64,000 nt of DNA from Tetracentron sinense. Its lineage: Eukaryota > Streptophyta > Magnoliopsida > Trochodendrales > Trochodendraceae. Location of the stretch: contig CM026565.1 in NCBI GenBank assembly GCA_015143295.1, forward strand, positions 13,390,041-13,454,040. Reading direction: 5' to 3'. Below the pieces are notes generated by a model. That model had not been told where the DNA came from and made no database searches. It saw only the letters and a program-made list of their open reading frames with translations. Within the stretch, counting starts at the first letter, position 1, and every line of letters starts with the position of its first letter. The translations under genes were made by a program, and so were the position numbers. Shown in pieces: positions 10,057-22,688 of this stretch.

Positions 10057-12708
10057 TATAACGCCCCAAAATCCCCCCTACGAGTTAGGTGAGACTTTAG
10101 ACGTTACTGTCATAACCTGGAAAACCATCCTGTGAAATATACAAGACATATTATAGTGGAAACAAAATAAATGCAGAAGTGAAACAATGCGGAAGTGTGA
10201 ACTCAAATTTTCTTTTCTTTTCTATACCTGATCAGTATTCCAAGTTCATATATAAAACTTAACCAAAGTAAAGGTGGACATGCCCACCTATCAAAATACC
10301 AAAATAAGGAGACCTCACTGACTCTCCACTCAGCAATAGTCTAGATACGGCCACCTGTATAAATCCCTATCCTTTTGAGGCTGTAATGGAATATGTGCCT
10401 TTTCTTCAACATATTATTCCTCAACCCATGGCTTAGGGTTGAAGATATCCACCGGACCTTCCGACATGAAATGTATGGTTCAGTATCGAAATACTCATCG
10501 AGTACAAGCTACTAGCTAACAATATTAATAATATAATTCAATTCATTTTACCAAATTAAACAATATAATGATCCTAACATGTATGGAACTAAATGCAAAA
10601 CTCTGTATAAAACTCGTGCTCATAATTCATAACTTATTCTTGAAAATATCTTTTCGTGTTTTCAAAACTTGCTTGTCGTGTTAAAAACTCATTCTTGTCT
10701 TGTTCTTGTCCTGTGAGAATCATGCGTGTTTTGTCTTGCTTGTTTAAAATCACACTTGTCTTGTCTTGCTTGTCATGTCACGCTTGTCTTGTCTTGTCCT
10801 GCTTATCTTGTGAGCCAGATGTTAGTGCCCTTATAACGACTTGTGAGTTGGGAATATAAATACCTTTCAGCGAATTCTTGAAAGCAACTTGTGAGCCGGG
10901 TATGTAAATACCCTTCAACAAAAATAGAAAAGGTGCACCAACATCTTTGACTGGCCCAATGTTCGGGATTATCATGCTTGTCTTGTTTTCTTGTGAGCCA
11001 GCTGTGACATATCCTTGGATATGCCCCATCCTTGACCGACCCAAAGTTTAGCTTTATCATTCGTGTCGTAAATCACATGTTTTGTTCTTGGTTGTGGTTC
11101 ATATACTTATACTAAAACTTGGTTCATGCATGCATGCGTGCTGGTGCTTAACAATTTGTGGCATCATAGTGACATGAACAATTAAAAGACGTCATATAAC
11201 ATTTCAACATTTCTATAAACATGTGAGATTTTAACTAAACAGATAGAGCATGTTAACAAAATTACCAAGTTGGAGAAAAACTCCTAAACCATGTTTGCAT
11301 AGTCTTAGATTTAAACCTTGTACACGCATTTTATCACACACCTAACATTTAACTTTCTTCTAGGCATTTTATTCCTATTTTCATAGTCAAGCATTTCATC
11401 AAACATCTTGAGTGCGTGTTTTATTTGTACTTTGCCCTTCCCCATTTTTCCCATCATATGACAATCATCCACCTTCTCCATAGCATCCAAAATCACCTCA
11501 ACCCTCCATGCATTCCACACATCCATCCACATTTAATATAATCTATACATTTTAGGAGAACATACTTGGTTTGCGAAAAAGAATACACAAGTTTAATCCA
11601 ACTTTCCTACTTTAAAATCTAGGTTATTACTAAGCCAACTAGAAGGGTGTACTTACCTTGTAAAGAAAAAATTTTAGCTTGAAATGATGATTTGACATGG
11701 TCTTAAGCTTAAAAATGGAGATCCACGCTCGAGGATGAAGATCTAAGCTTGTGGAAGCTTAGGAAGTGAGGATTCGAGCTCCTCCTTGATTTCAGAAGAA
11801 AACCCTATTTGGAACCCTAGGTTTCTCCTCTTTTCTCTCAAAATATGTTTATCAAAGTGTTAGAACTTTTAATCCCACGAAAATTGGGTATTTATAGGGT
11901 TGGGTTTGCGAAAATCACGCTTATACCCTTTAAAAATCCATTTTTTGCGATCCTTACACATGTAGTCGTCGACGAGAGGGTTCCAGTCGTCGATGAGGGG
12001 GTTACAGTCTTCAACGAGTGAGATTTATGAGCATTTTGTTTGTCTCACTCGTCAACGAGTTCAGGGCACTCGGCGACGAGTGGATGCTCTGACTGGGTTG
12101 AGTTTTTCCCCCTTTGGTATTTCGGACATAACTTTTGACTCGCTTATCGGATTTTGACGATTCAACTTGCGTTGGATTCGTATTTGAAGAGGAAAATTTT
12201 TGTATCTGATAGACAAATCCTAATTCTGAGCTTTTAATTACCTAAATGAACTCTAAAGCAGATTGATCTGAAAATGGATTTTAGTAGCCCAGATTTTCAG
12301 CAGACCCGACTTCGGAAATCCAACATTTAGCTTAACCTCAATTCAAAATATAGAAAAATGATAAACATGAACCTTGAAGAGAGATTCCATATATTTCTAA
12401 TGGTTCAAGAATCATTCGATTCCGATCGACGGTGACAAATCTAGAGCTTCTTAAAGTTGAGGGTAATGTTAAGAAATAACCATTTTTTGACACTTATGTA
12501 TTTTATACTCTTACTCCTTCATCCTAAATACCCATAAACTTAAGAAAATATCCTTAAGGCTTTAATACATGTCATAACACATTATCTACTCGAAATATAT
12601 CAAAAACAAGGTTCTCATTAGCTTTGATAACCATTCAAGGCATTACAATAGGCTTTAAGCTTTAGACACTATTCATCATGTCATGTTATGAAAATCTGGG
12701 GTTCTACA
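10057..12708 (-). mobile_element. 3' LTR of the minus-strand Tekay-like element (LTR-2)
   Basis: A 2652-bp family-T LTR. Read on the plus strand it starts TATAACGCCCC and ends GGGGTTCTACA; on the minus strand it starts TGTAGAACCCC. A purine-rich tract lies directly outside its right edge and integrase follows, so this is the 3' LTR of a minus-strand element. It contains CTTGT-rich runs (10660-10810), CTTGTGAGCC segments, a minus-strand TATA box near 11890 and a palindrome array (11955-12090) followed by the conserved block at 12113-12195. The partner 5' LTR is not in the window. Confidence 0.88.
11955..12090. repeat. Palindrome array in the U3 of LTR-2 (GTCGACGAG-type)
   Basis: Repeated words such as GTCGTCGACGAG, GTCGTCGATGAG and CGTCAACGAG, about 57 bp upstream of the minus-strand TATA box (TATTTATA on the plus strand near 11890). 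Position and spacing match the array in LTR-1, but the word differs. Confidence 0.8.
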
Positions 12709-12721
12709 TCCTCCTCCCCTT
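12709..12721 (-). promoter_or_regulatory. Polypurine tract of the Tekay-like element
   Basis: TCCTCCTCCCCTT on the plus strand reads AAGGGGAGGAGGA on the minus strand, directly before the LTR start TGTAGAACC. This is the usual place for the plus-strand primer of reverse transcription, and it fixes the element's orientation. Confidence 0.85.
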
Positions 12722-15172
12722 ACAAAAATTGTCCCCAAAATTAGGACAATACAACATGAAAGACAACTACAAAAACAAATGAGGGTACTTTTCCCTCACT
12801 TCGGCCTCGCATTCTCACGTAGCTTCTTCCTTAGAATGATGTTCACATTGCACGAGCACTAGGGGAATGACTTTTGTGTGCAATACTTGCTCCTTGCGGT
12901 CCAAGATTCAGGCCCATTGTTCCACCGATGTGAGGTCTTCCCGAATCACTAAAGGATTCAACTCGATAGCATGCGACAGATCTGGGATGTATTTTCGGAG
13001 CATGGAAACATGGAATACGTTGTGAACCGCCGTCATATGAGTAGGTAGAGCAACCCGATAAGCAACTTCACCAACTCTGGTGATAATTTGAAACTGACCT
13101 ACATATCTAGGGCTGAGCTTGCCCCTATTCCCGAACCTCATAACGTCCTTTGTTGGTGAAATCTTGACGAATACAAAATCACCAACAAGGAATTCAAGAT
13201 CTCTCGTACAGTTGTCGGCATAGCTCTTCTGTCGATCTTGTGCAGTCTTTAACCTTTTTCTAATAATCCTAACCATGTCTGCGGTCTGCTCGATCAACTC
13301 TGGACCCAAAATTTTCCACTCACCAACTTCATCCCAGTATAGAGGAGACCTGCAACTTCTCTCATACAAGACCTCGAAAGGTGTCATCTGGATGCTCACC
13401 TGATAGTTGTTGTTGTAGGCGAATTCAACAAATGGCAAGTGATCCTCTCAACTACCTTTGAAGTCCAACATGCAAGCTCGGAGCATGTCCTCGATAATCT
13501 GGTTCACCCTCTCGGTCTGATCATCTGTCTGAGGATGAAAGATGGTGCTAAAATCTAATTTGGAACCCATAGCGCTCTGGAAGCTCTTCCAGAACCTGGA
13601 AGTGAATTTAGGATCCCGATCTGAAACGATGCTCACTGACACCCTGTGTAACCGAACCACTTCTTTGATGTATAGTGCTGCAAGTTGATTCGAGTTAAAC
13701 GTAATCCGATTCAGCAAGAAATGGGTGGACTTCGTCAAACGATCAACCACCACCCAAATGACATCAGATTTCTTCACTGTCCTTGGCAATCCAACAATGA
13801 AATCCATGGAGATATTCTCCAATTTCCACTCGGGAATCAGAAGGGTTTGCAAAAGACTTGCTTGCCTCATATGCTCGGATTTAACCTACTGGCATACTAA
13901 ACACCGAGACACATATTCTGTCACTTCTCTCTTCATGTTCCGCCACCAAAAGTGCCCTTTGAGGTTTCGATACATCTTTGTACCCCCAAGATGCACTGTA
14001 TATTTGGACCTGTGAGCTTTATCCAAGATTTCTTGTCTAAGCTCCTCATCGGCTGGAACACATAACATTCCCTTGAATGTGATGATCCCTTCACCATTCA
14101 AGGCAAACTCTTCACTGCCACAACTAATGGACTTATCTTAGTAAGCAAGTATCTCAGCATCCGACCCTTGTAACTCTCGGATCTGAACCCGAATGTAAGG
14201 CCTAACAGTGAGATTTGCCATCATTGACCCATAAGTAGGAAGGCTGAATTGCTGGTGTTGAGGTTAAACACATCCTCTAACAACTTTCACTCTCGTACCA
14301 TCATGTGAACCAAGAGTCTAGGAGGCTTTTTGCTAAGAGCATCTGCTACCACGTTTGCCTTACCCGGGTGGTACTGAATGGAGCATTCATAGTCATTCAA
14401 GAACTCCATCCATCGACGTTGCCTCATGTACAACTCCTTTTGAGAAAATAAATATTTCAAACTTTTGTGGTATGTGAACACATCAAATTGTTCCCCATAA
14501 AGGTAATGCCGCCAAATTTTCAATACAAACACCACTGTGGTCAACTTCAAGTCGTGCATGAGATAGTTCTTTTCATGATCCTTCAACTGTCTGGAAGTGT
14601 AGGCAATGACTTTCCCGCACTACATAAGAACACATCATAGCCCGATATGCGAGACATCACTGTAAACTATAAAACCGTCACTCCCAAAAGACACTGTGAG
14701 AACGGGGGCCGTAGTAAGCCTCTTTTTTAGCTCCGTAAGGCTTGCTTCACACCTGTTATTCCAAGCAAATTTGGCATAATTTCGCGTTATATACGTGAGC
14801 GGTGCTACTAAACTAGAGAACCCCTCTACGAATCTTCGATAATAGCCTACAAAACTGAGGAAACTACGTATAACACTCTTGGGTCTCTCCCAGCTCATCA
14901 CTGCCTCTATCTTCGTCAGATCAACTGAGATGCCCTCGGTCGATACCACATGGACAAGGAATGTCACTTTCTCAAACCAAAATTCGCACTTACTTAACTT
15001 GGCGTATAGTTGAATGCTCTTGAAGTGTCTCAAGAGTAAGGCGAATGTCTCGATCATGATCTTCCTGTGTCTGGGAATACACCAAGATGTCGACGATGAA
15101 TACAATGACACATCGATCTAGACAAGCTCTAAACACCCGGTTCATCAAATTTATGAACGCCACCAGTGCATT
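12722..15172 (-). mobile_element. Tekay-like Ty3/gypsy pol (chromodomain, integrase, RNase H, reverse transcriptase)
   Basis: Going upstream from the polypurine tract, the minus strand encodes a chromodomain-like segment (about 12780-12900), integrase C-terminus and core (12908-13870; SIVSDRDPKFTSRFW), the integrase zinc-binding end (13886-14101; HLGGTKMYRNLKGHFWW), RNase H (14287-14586; [16 protein letters not shown]) and part of reverse transcriptase (14635-15172; VGYYRRFVEGFS). Gene order RT-RH-IN marks Ty3/gypsy, and the chromodomain places it near Tekay/Del. The RT region stops at 15172, where a solo LTR is inserted, and resumes at 34637. The element is broken, with many breaks. Confidence 0.9.
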
Positions 15173-15424
15173 TGTCACGACCCAAAACCCACCCTAGGAG
15201 TTAGAGTGAATCTTGGACGACTTGTCATGACCTACATGGAGTGCTTGATAAACCAACCTATAAAACACTCGGAGCATATACAAAAGAGGACAAAATAGCG
15301 GAAGCATACACTAACATAACACAACGGAAGTCTAACCAAAACCTCTATGTATATACATGATCCAAGTTGTACAAAATGTAAACGAAAGAAAGGTGTGGAC
15401 ATGCCCACCAAAATACATGGGTAT
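15173..15424 (-). mobile_element. Solo LTR of family T (LTR-3), left part
   Basis: Starts TGTCACGACCC and matches the first ~250 bp of the other family-T LTRs (GCGGAAGC, GTGGACATGCCCACC). It was inserted into the RT region of the Tekay-like element; the five bases before it (GCATT, 15168-15172) pair with GTATT (34637-34641) after its right end as a slightly aged target duplication. It is itself interrupted by the Tat element, whose own target duplication GGTAT sits at 15420-15424 and 32526-32530. Confidence 0.88.
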
Positions 15425-16165
15425 TGTAATGGGTAAATTTCGTAAAACCCCAAGTATGGTAGTAACGAGCTCATCCTCGGTGTGGTGTTATCGTTTGAGC
15501 TCATTTCCGTCGTCTCTTCGACGACGGGCCCGTTGTCATATGGACGACAAGAACGTTGTCCACCGAACGACGACCCCGTTATCTCATAGACGACGATCAC
15601 GTCTTCATTCTGACAACGTACCCGTCGTCTTATTGTCAACGACCCCGTACCCCAACACGTAATGAGATCCGGTGCTATTGCCCAGTCGCCTGGGACTGAT
15701 CCTACCTCTACGATGGTAGGTGGGAAACACTGTCTTGGCATTAAATACAGCATTAAATGCCATTTAATGCTAGTCACCTCGGACGAGTTCCTACTCTATG
15801 CCTGCTCTCTTTTATATGCAGATACGCGTGCAGTACGAATGACCAGGAGATCTATCTAAAATGATTATTGAAGTACACATCAGAGATTTGAGGTGTGCAT
15901 GGTTATCCATGGGTGCCTATGGCCATGGCAGGAGGGGCCTATAAGAACCTGTGAAAAACAGTGTAAAGGGACGGATTTTTTAAGGGCTAAGACCCTTAAT
16001 CTCTCTGCATTTGTCTTACTGTTCATCATCTTCTACACCTACTGACTTTACCATCGGAGTACAGGTCAGGGTGCCACACCCTCCACTCCAACCTTTTACT
16101 GGTAAACCAGAGCGTGGGGAGGAGCTGTTGCTGACGCGTGTCCTTTTCGGTAATTTCCCCTCACA
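15425..16165 (+). repeat. 5' LTR of the Tat element
   Basis: 741 bp, starting TGTAATGGG and ending CCCCTCACA. It has an ACGACG/CGTCGT/AACGTTGTC-rich part (15510-15650) and a TATA-like CTATAAGAA at about 15940. It is longer than the 3' LTR mainly because of a short AT-rich indel near 15740. Confidence 0.93.
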
Positions 16166-16169
16166 AAAT

Positions 16170-16185
16170 TGGCGCCGTCTGTGGG
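16170..16185 (+). promoter_or_regulatory. Primer-binding site of the Tat element
   Basis: TGGCGCCGTCTGTGGG lies four bases after the 5' LTR. TGGCGCCG-type sites just inside the LTR are usual in the Tat/Athila branch of plant Ty3/gypsy elements. A tRNA primer is expected to anneal here to start minus-strand synthesis. Confidence 0.8.
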
Positions 16186-16233
16186 ATTTTTAGCCGAACC
16201 CACCCTTTGCTCACACCACCTATCCCGGTCAGC

Positions 16234-18551
16234 ATGGCAGACCAAACTCCTCAGTCTATCGTCGAAAACCAGCCCCCTCAAGCCATTCCCTGCACCCCTT
16301 CCGCCATGCAAACGTTCGCATCAGGCCTTCTGGACAACCAGAAAGGCCCATGACCATACCTGATCCCATCCTGTTACTATTACAACAACAACAGGCCACT
16401 CTGGCCCAGATAGTCAGCCAGCAGCAGTCACTGCAGGAGCGGCTTGATGCTTTAGAGCATAGTAACTTGGTGATCGATGACGAATCTCCTAAAGGGGGCT
16501 CTGCGGCTCGTAAACTCAATTTCCCTTCTTCCCCTCCCCCCAAAGTAACAATCCCGATTTCGCCGTCTGCACCAGAGAATCTGGAGAGAAGATTCACTCT
16601 CACTCCTTCTACTGACGAGACTGCCTATCCTCGTTCTCTTGGTGCTCATGCTGAACAACGAGATCTCCGTGTCAGCAACGACGAGTTGAAGACAGGCTTA
16701 ACCCTTAAGGACGTGGAAGCCCTGATCAATGCTCGAGTCAGAGGAGTGACGAGCGGGGCCTCTCTCGATCAATACGCTCAGAAGTACAAAGACGAGGAGG
16801 AGACGTCCCCTTTTTCCAAGGAGATCGTCGAATCATATACCCCGTCAAAATTCGTGGTACCAAATTTTGTTAAGTTCGATGGGAGGAGAGATCCTATTGA
16901 CCACCTGACTGACTTCAAGAATGTTATGGCTGTCCGTAATCCGGATGATAATCTCCTCTGTAAAGCCTTCCCTAGTAGCCTGACTGGAGCGGCTGCGAGA
17001 TGGTTCCGTAATCTATCCGCTGGATCGATCAAGTGTATGGCTGATCTCAGGTCAGTTTTCATTGACCAGTACATCATTAACAAGAAGAAGAAAGCAGGCG
17101 CAGATTCACTCTTCGCCATGCGAATGAAGTCGGCGTAACCCCTTAGAGACTTTATTCAATGGTTTACCGATGAAGTCTCTAATATCGATAAGATCGAAGA
17201 CTGCACTTGCATAGCGGCCTTCAAGAATGCTATACCCAAGAATTCTAAGCTCTACGAATCTCTTGCCCTTGACTGTCCAATCAAGATGGACGAACTGATA
17301 GTCCGTGCCTCTAAGTACGGGAGGATGGAGGACGATATTGCAGCAACGACGAGACCCAGAGCACGAGGGGTAGATGCTGTGGAGTGGGGAAGCAGACCCT
17401 CCTCGAAGAGAGGGAAGAGACCAAAGTATGAATCATCTTCTAGCGACGAGGAACCACGGTGGCGCACACGACAGGAAAAGGTGGTGTACGTTGAACGACG
17501 GGGAGAACCGAACCGACACTCGTTGGGAATCCGCCAAGATTTAGATTCATCAAGGACGGATCTACGTCCCAACTCCCAACGGCGGGACGACCGTGCCTAT
17601 CAGAGACAAGAGGAACCCGGGCATAACAAGGAAAGGGAGAATCAGACAACAGAAAGATGTCCTTTTGCATCTCGCGCTGGTCAAGTCAACTTCACAGCGA
17701 GCTCGGTGACGATTATGAAGACGATGGAAGACAAACCATACTTCGAATGGCCAGCACGGACCGTTCGTAATGTCACCTCGGGACCCAGGGCGCATGAGTA
17801 TTTTCAGTATCACAAATGCCACGGGCACCTTACAAATCGTTGTCGCATCCTGAGAGAATATCTGGAAAGATTAGTCCGTGAAGGCTATCTGGGAGAATAT
17901 GTGGACTCTGGAAGAGGAGAAGGGCGTATTACGGATCCATCCACTCGATCTCATGAGGGAGAGCCATCTGGTCATATGGGCCCAGGCGGAGAAGCTCCGA
18001 AGGGAGTCATAAATGTCATCCATCGCGCTCGAGTACCGGAAGTAGATATTGAGCAGCAGTTCCGAGCGAAGGCAAGGAAGTTATCACACGTGGCAAAAGT
18101 TTGTCAGGTGCGATCGACAACGAGGGAAATCGAGCAGGCCCTATCGTTCACTGATCAGGACATGACAACTGTGGTCAGGCCTCACTACGATGCTCTTGTC
18201 TTGACTATGCGAATTGGAGATTTTGACATCAGGCGAGTGCTCGTTGACCCTGGAAGTGGGGCAGATATTCTGTATCTCCATGCTTTCGCAAAGATGGGGT
18301 TGAACCCCGCAGTTCTCGTCCCTGCACAGATCCCCTTGATAGGATTCGACGGAAGCTCGATGCAACCCGTAGGAGAAGTCATCCTACCGGTCAAAGCTGG
18401 ACCTATCATCCTGTCCACTCGGTTCTCCATTGTCGACGCGCCGTCCCCATACAATGCCATTCTTAGGGCGATGGTGGACTCACGAAATGAGAGCTGTTCC
18501 GTCTTCTTATTATCAGGTACTGAAATTCCCTACTCCGGACGGACCAAGTGA
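16234..18551 (+). mobile_element. Tat gag and protease region
   Basis: Two long plus-strand open stretches (16350-17138 and 17286-18551) encode a Gag polyprotein and protease. The first holds the retrotransposon Gag domain (FDGRRDPIDHLTDFKNVM, AAARWFRNL). The second has a basic, charged linker, a Cys/His cluster (YHKCHGHLTNRC) and an aspartic-protease-like segment around VDPGSGADILY. Gag would form the particle that packages the RNA; protease would cut the polyprotein. A possible initiator ATG lies at 16234. The region is broken, with about two breaks. Confidence 0.85.
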
Positions 18552-18633
18552 AATACGAGGAGACCAGCTGGCATCGCAGAAGTGTGATTATGCCCCACCC
18601 GACCTACTCAAATAGCAATTACAGATCGGGTCC

Positions 18634-21600
18634 GTGGAAGAGAAGAACCCGGGTGAATCGTTGACGAACCACTCTGTTGAACCCACGAAGCTTGTCAACC
18701 TTGGGATGGAGAACGAGCCAAGGATGCTACAAATTGGGACCTGTTTTACAACGGACGAAGAGCAGGAGTTGATAAATTTTCTGAGGAGGAATCTTGATGT
18801 TTTTGCTTGGTCCCACGAGGACATGATGGGTATCAATCCTGAAATCATCTGTCACCATCTCAACGTTGATCCCGTAGTCAATCCGGTTAAACAGAAGCCT
18901 CATAGACTTGCTCCGGCGTACCATGAGGCCGTCAATGAAGAGATTGATAAGTTAATTCAGCACGGGTTCATTCGTGAGGTCCAATATCCAGAATGGATAG
19001 CCAATGTAGTAGCTGTTCCGAAGAAGAACGGAAAAGTCAGAGTCTGTATTGATTTCACTAATGTTAACAAAGCTTGTCCGAAAGACTTCTTCCTAGTTCT
19101 CAGAATCGATAGACTTATCACTGCCACTGCGGGTCACGAGATGTTGTCCTTCATGGACGGGTATTCGGGTTACAATCAAATCCTCTTAGCTGAGGTCGAT
19201 CAAGAGAAGACGGCCTTCATAACGGAGCGTGGCCTATTCTGTTACCGGGTCATGCCCTTTGGCCTGAAGAATGCCGGGACCACTTATCAACGGTTAATGA
19301 ATCTGATGTTTGGACCCTTGCTTGGTAAATCGGTGGAGATGTACATTGACGATATCATTGTGAAAAGCCGAACTCGGGTCTCTCTTGTAGCCGACTTGGC
19401 GGAGCCATTTTCTATTTTACGCACTTTCAATCTGAAGTTAAATCCTGATAAATGTATATTCGGCGTCACCTCGGGCAAATTCCTTGGTTACCTCGTCAGT
19501 TAACGGGGCATCGAAGCAAATCCCACGCAAATCCGTGCTCTGATAGATATGCCGGAACCGAAGACAAGGAAGGAAGTTCAAAAACTGACAGGACGTATCG
19601 CTGCTCTTAACCGGTTTATATCGAAGTCTTCTGACCGTTGTAGACCTCTGTTCGAGTTATTGAGGAAGGATTCCATTTTCAGGTGGACAGAAGAGTGTTC
19701 CCGATCTTTCACCGCCTTGAAGACGTATCTAGGCTCCGCTCCGATCCTCTCCGTACCTGAACCTGATGAAGTGTTGTACCTCTACCTCTCCGTTTCGGAA
19801 CGAGCCATTGGCTCCGTGCTGCTCAGAAGTCACAACAGCGTAGAGAAGCCTATTTATTTCGTCAGCAAAACATTCCACAAGGCAGAATCCAATTATAGCA
19901 AAATGGAAAAGGTATGTCTGGCTCTTGTCTTTTTTGCTGAAAAGTTACGTCCTTATTTTCGGGCACATACCATCGTCGTCATCACTACGTACCCTTTGAA
20001 AATTGTGTTGGGGCGACCTGAAACTGCGGGACGTATGTCAAAGTGGGCAGTGGCACTCAGCGAGTTCGATATCCAATATCAGGCCCGAACCGCAGAGAAA
20101 GGACAGGCCGTTGCAAGCTTCCTGGCTGATTTCCCCGTGGAGGAGGTCGAAACTTCAGTAGAGCCCGACCGTCATGAGCTCCCAGACGATGCGGAGGAGG
20201 ATACCGTTGTGGAAGACGAGGCGGGAGATGGAACCAAACTGACGATGTGGTGCGACTGGGTCTTGTACGTAGATGGGTCGTCTAATGTCAGCGGTTCGGG
20301 ACTTGGTGCTGTTCTTGTCAGCCCAGATCATGTTAAAGTACAAAAGCTGACGCGTCTTGGTTATGCTGCCTCCAATAATGAAGCTGAATATGAAGCGTTA
20401 ATACTTGGGTTGCAAAGTGCACGAGAGTTGGGAATTTCTAAACTCGGAGTGTTCTGTGATTCACAGCTCGTGGTGAACCAAGTCAACGGTATCTATGAAT
20501 GTCGAGATGAACGGATGAGACGCTACGCTGCACTTTTACAAGAACAACGAAAGGCCTTTGATGTCATCGAGATTAAACATGTCCGAAGGGACGATAACAG
20601 GTATGCTGATGCATTGGCATACCTCACCTCGATGATGCAAACTGATGAATCCAAGACAATCCTCATGGAGTATAAGGAATACCCCTCCATTGAACTGCAA
20701 ACACAACGCACGGTGTTATTCGTAAATCAAGTGCCAAGATGGATGACGGGCATAATAACTTATTTGAAGAATGGAATTCTCCCCTTCGACACAAAGGAAG
20801 CAAGACGAATACAATATAAAGCTCCCCGTTATACCCTTGTGGATGGGGAACTGTACCGTAAATCCTTTGGAGGACCCCTTTTGAGATGCGTGCATCCTGA
20901 AGACGTAGAGAAGATCTTAGCCGAGCTCCACGAAGGGATTTGCGGCATCCATTCGGGAGGACGGACTATCGCTCATCGTGCTCTGGGGCAAGGATATTTT
21001 TGGCCATACATGCAAGCTGACGCACAAAAGTACGTACAAAAATGCAATCAGTGTCAGCGTCATGCGAAATTAATTCATGCCCCCGCTCAGGAACTCAACA
21101 TCGTGTCTCAACCTTGGCCTTTCGCTCGCTGGGGACTTGATATCGTAGGACCCTTTCCTAAGGCTCCCGGTAATCTAACTTTTCTGCTGGTAGCCACGGA
21201 TTACTTCTCCCGGTGGATCGAGGCTGTTCCACTTGCGCGTATTAGAGAACAAGAAGTGAAGAAGTTCTTGTGGAAACATATTGTCTGTAGATTCGGCATT
21301 CCGCAGTCCATCATTTCTGAAAACGGGAAGCAGTTCATAGGAAAAATCATTGCCGACTTTTGCCGAGAGTTAAAAATCAAGCACATCTTCTCTTCTCCTT
21401 ATTATCCTCAGGGGAATGGCCTTGCCGAAGCAGCTAACAAGAACATTTTGAATGCCCTCAAAAGAAGACTGGAAGATTCTAAGGGAAAGTGGACCAGCGA
21501 GTTACATAATGCGTTGTGGGGATACAGGACAACACCGCGGAGCCCTACGAACGAGACCCCGTTCTCTTTGGCATATGGGACGGAGGCTGTTATTCCCACC

Positions 21601-21981
21601 GAAGTCTGCCTGCCAACAACACGTTCCCGAAAGAAGCACGGAGAGGAAGACAAAAACGTCGAATTAATGGCTATTCATTTGGACTTGCTGGAAGAAAAGC
21701 GGGAAGATGCTAGTATCCAGATGAAACGGTATCAGCAACAGTTACGAAAGGCATACAATAAGAAAGTACGGAAAAGGATTCTTCAAGTCGGAGATCTCGT
21801 TCTTCGAAAAGTCTTCCAACATACACGAGAAGTCAATAGCGGAAAACTGGGTCCTAACTGGGAAGGGCCATACATCGTGGACCGTGTCGGGATCCCCGGT
21901 GTGTACTACCTTAAAGACCTACAAGGTAATGTAATTCAGAAGTCATGGAACGTCATGAATTTAAAGCAATTTTTCCAATAA
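18634..21981 (+). mobile_element. Tat pol: RT, RNase H, archaeal-type RNase H, integrase
   Basis: RT occupies about 18.9-19.5 kb (IDFTNVNKACPKD, MPFGLKNAGTTYQ, MYIDDIIVKS). A first RNase H follows at about 19.75-20.1 kb, then an acidic linker, then a second RNase H (LYVDGSSNVSGSGLGAVL) at about 20.26-20.65 kb. Integrase runs from about 20.9 kb, with its zinc-binding end (HSGGRTIAHRALGQGYFWP, KCNQCQRHA), core (ARWGLDIVGPFPKAPGN) and C-terminal LGPNWEGPYIV. The second, archaeal-type RNase H is a hallmark of Tat elements. The last 810 codons are one open frame. About two breaks in all. Confidence 0.93.
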
Positions 21982-22062
21982 AGTTGTGCGTTATGAGCAT
22001 TTGCTGTGAGCATGTGATCAATCGTTTTTATTTACATATCCAGTACTTGGTAAAATGTTATA

Positions 22063-22334
22063 GATGTGTTACCACAGCGGGTGCATTTCACACGAACAGG
22101 GTATTCACCACGGGACACAGGTGGCTCATACAAAGGAATTGCCATCTGAGCATACTGGTGGCTTATACTAATGGAATGTCCTCTGAGCATGGTGTCCCGA
22201 TGTGTTACCACAGCGGCTGCATTTCACACGAACAGGGTACTCACCACGGGACACAGGTGGCTCATACAAAGGAATTACCATTTGAGCATACTGGTGGCTT
22301 ATACTAATGGAATGTCCTCTGAGCATGGTGTCCC
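22063..22334 (+). repeat. 136-bp tandem repeat after Tat pol
   Basis: Two units (22063-22198 and 22199-22334) starting GATGTGTTACCACAGCGG, plus a partial third. Short tandem repeats between pol and the 3' LTR are common in Tat elements. The same pair recurs at 28162-28433 in the duplicated half. Confidence 0.9.
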
Positions 22335-22688
22335 ACCACGAGTTACCACAAGTTCATCTTTATGAAATGGACCATTTGTCGAAGTACGTCTGTAGTGTTA
22401 ATCCGCGTCTTTGAACGTAGAGTATGTCTGCATTCCAAGAAATAACCCAACCCCTTATTAGAGTAATATAGTAAATTATATTCGTTATGAGAGGGGTATC
22501 CAATCACGAGTTAATTATATGCTATTTGTCTTATTTGAACGAGATGCCTATTCCGGATCGATCGGTTGCTACACGGTGACCACAAATGGAGATATATATA
22601 AAATTTACTAACAGGAGTCGAACATCCGAATTGCCATGAGTACATCCAAAACAAAATATGAAAAGAATGGGATAGGAAGGAGGAAAGA

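Noticed and set aside
15232-15859. Open frames on both strands at the left of the Tat element
   Set aside because: They cross the junction between LTR-3 and the Tat 5' LTR and show no domain.
16256-17119. Several minus-strand frames of 60-115 codons
   Set aside because: They are antisense shadows of the Tat gag region.
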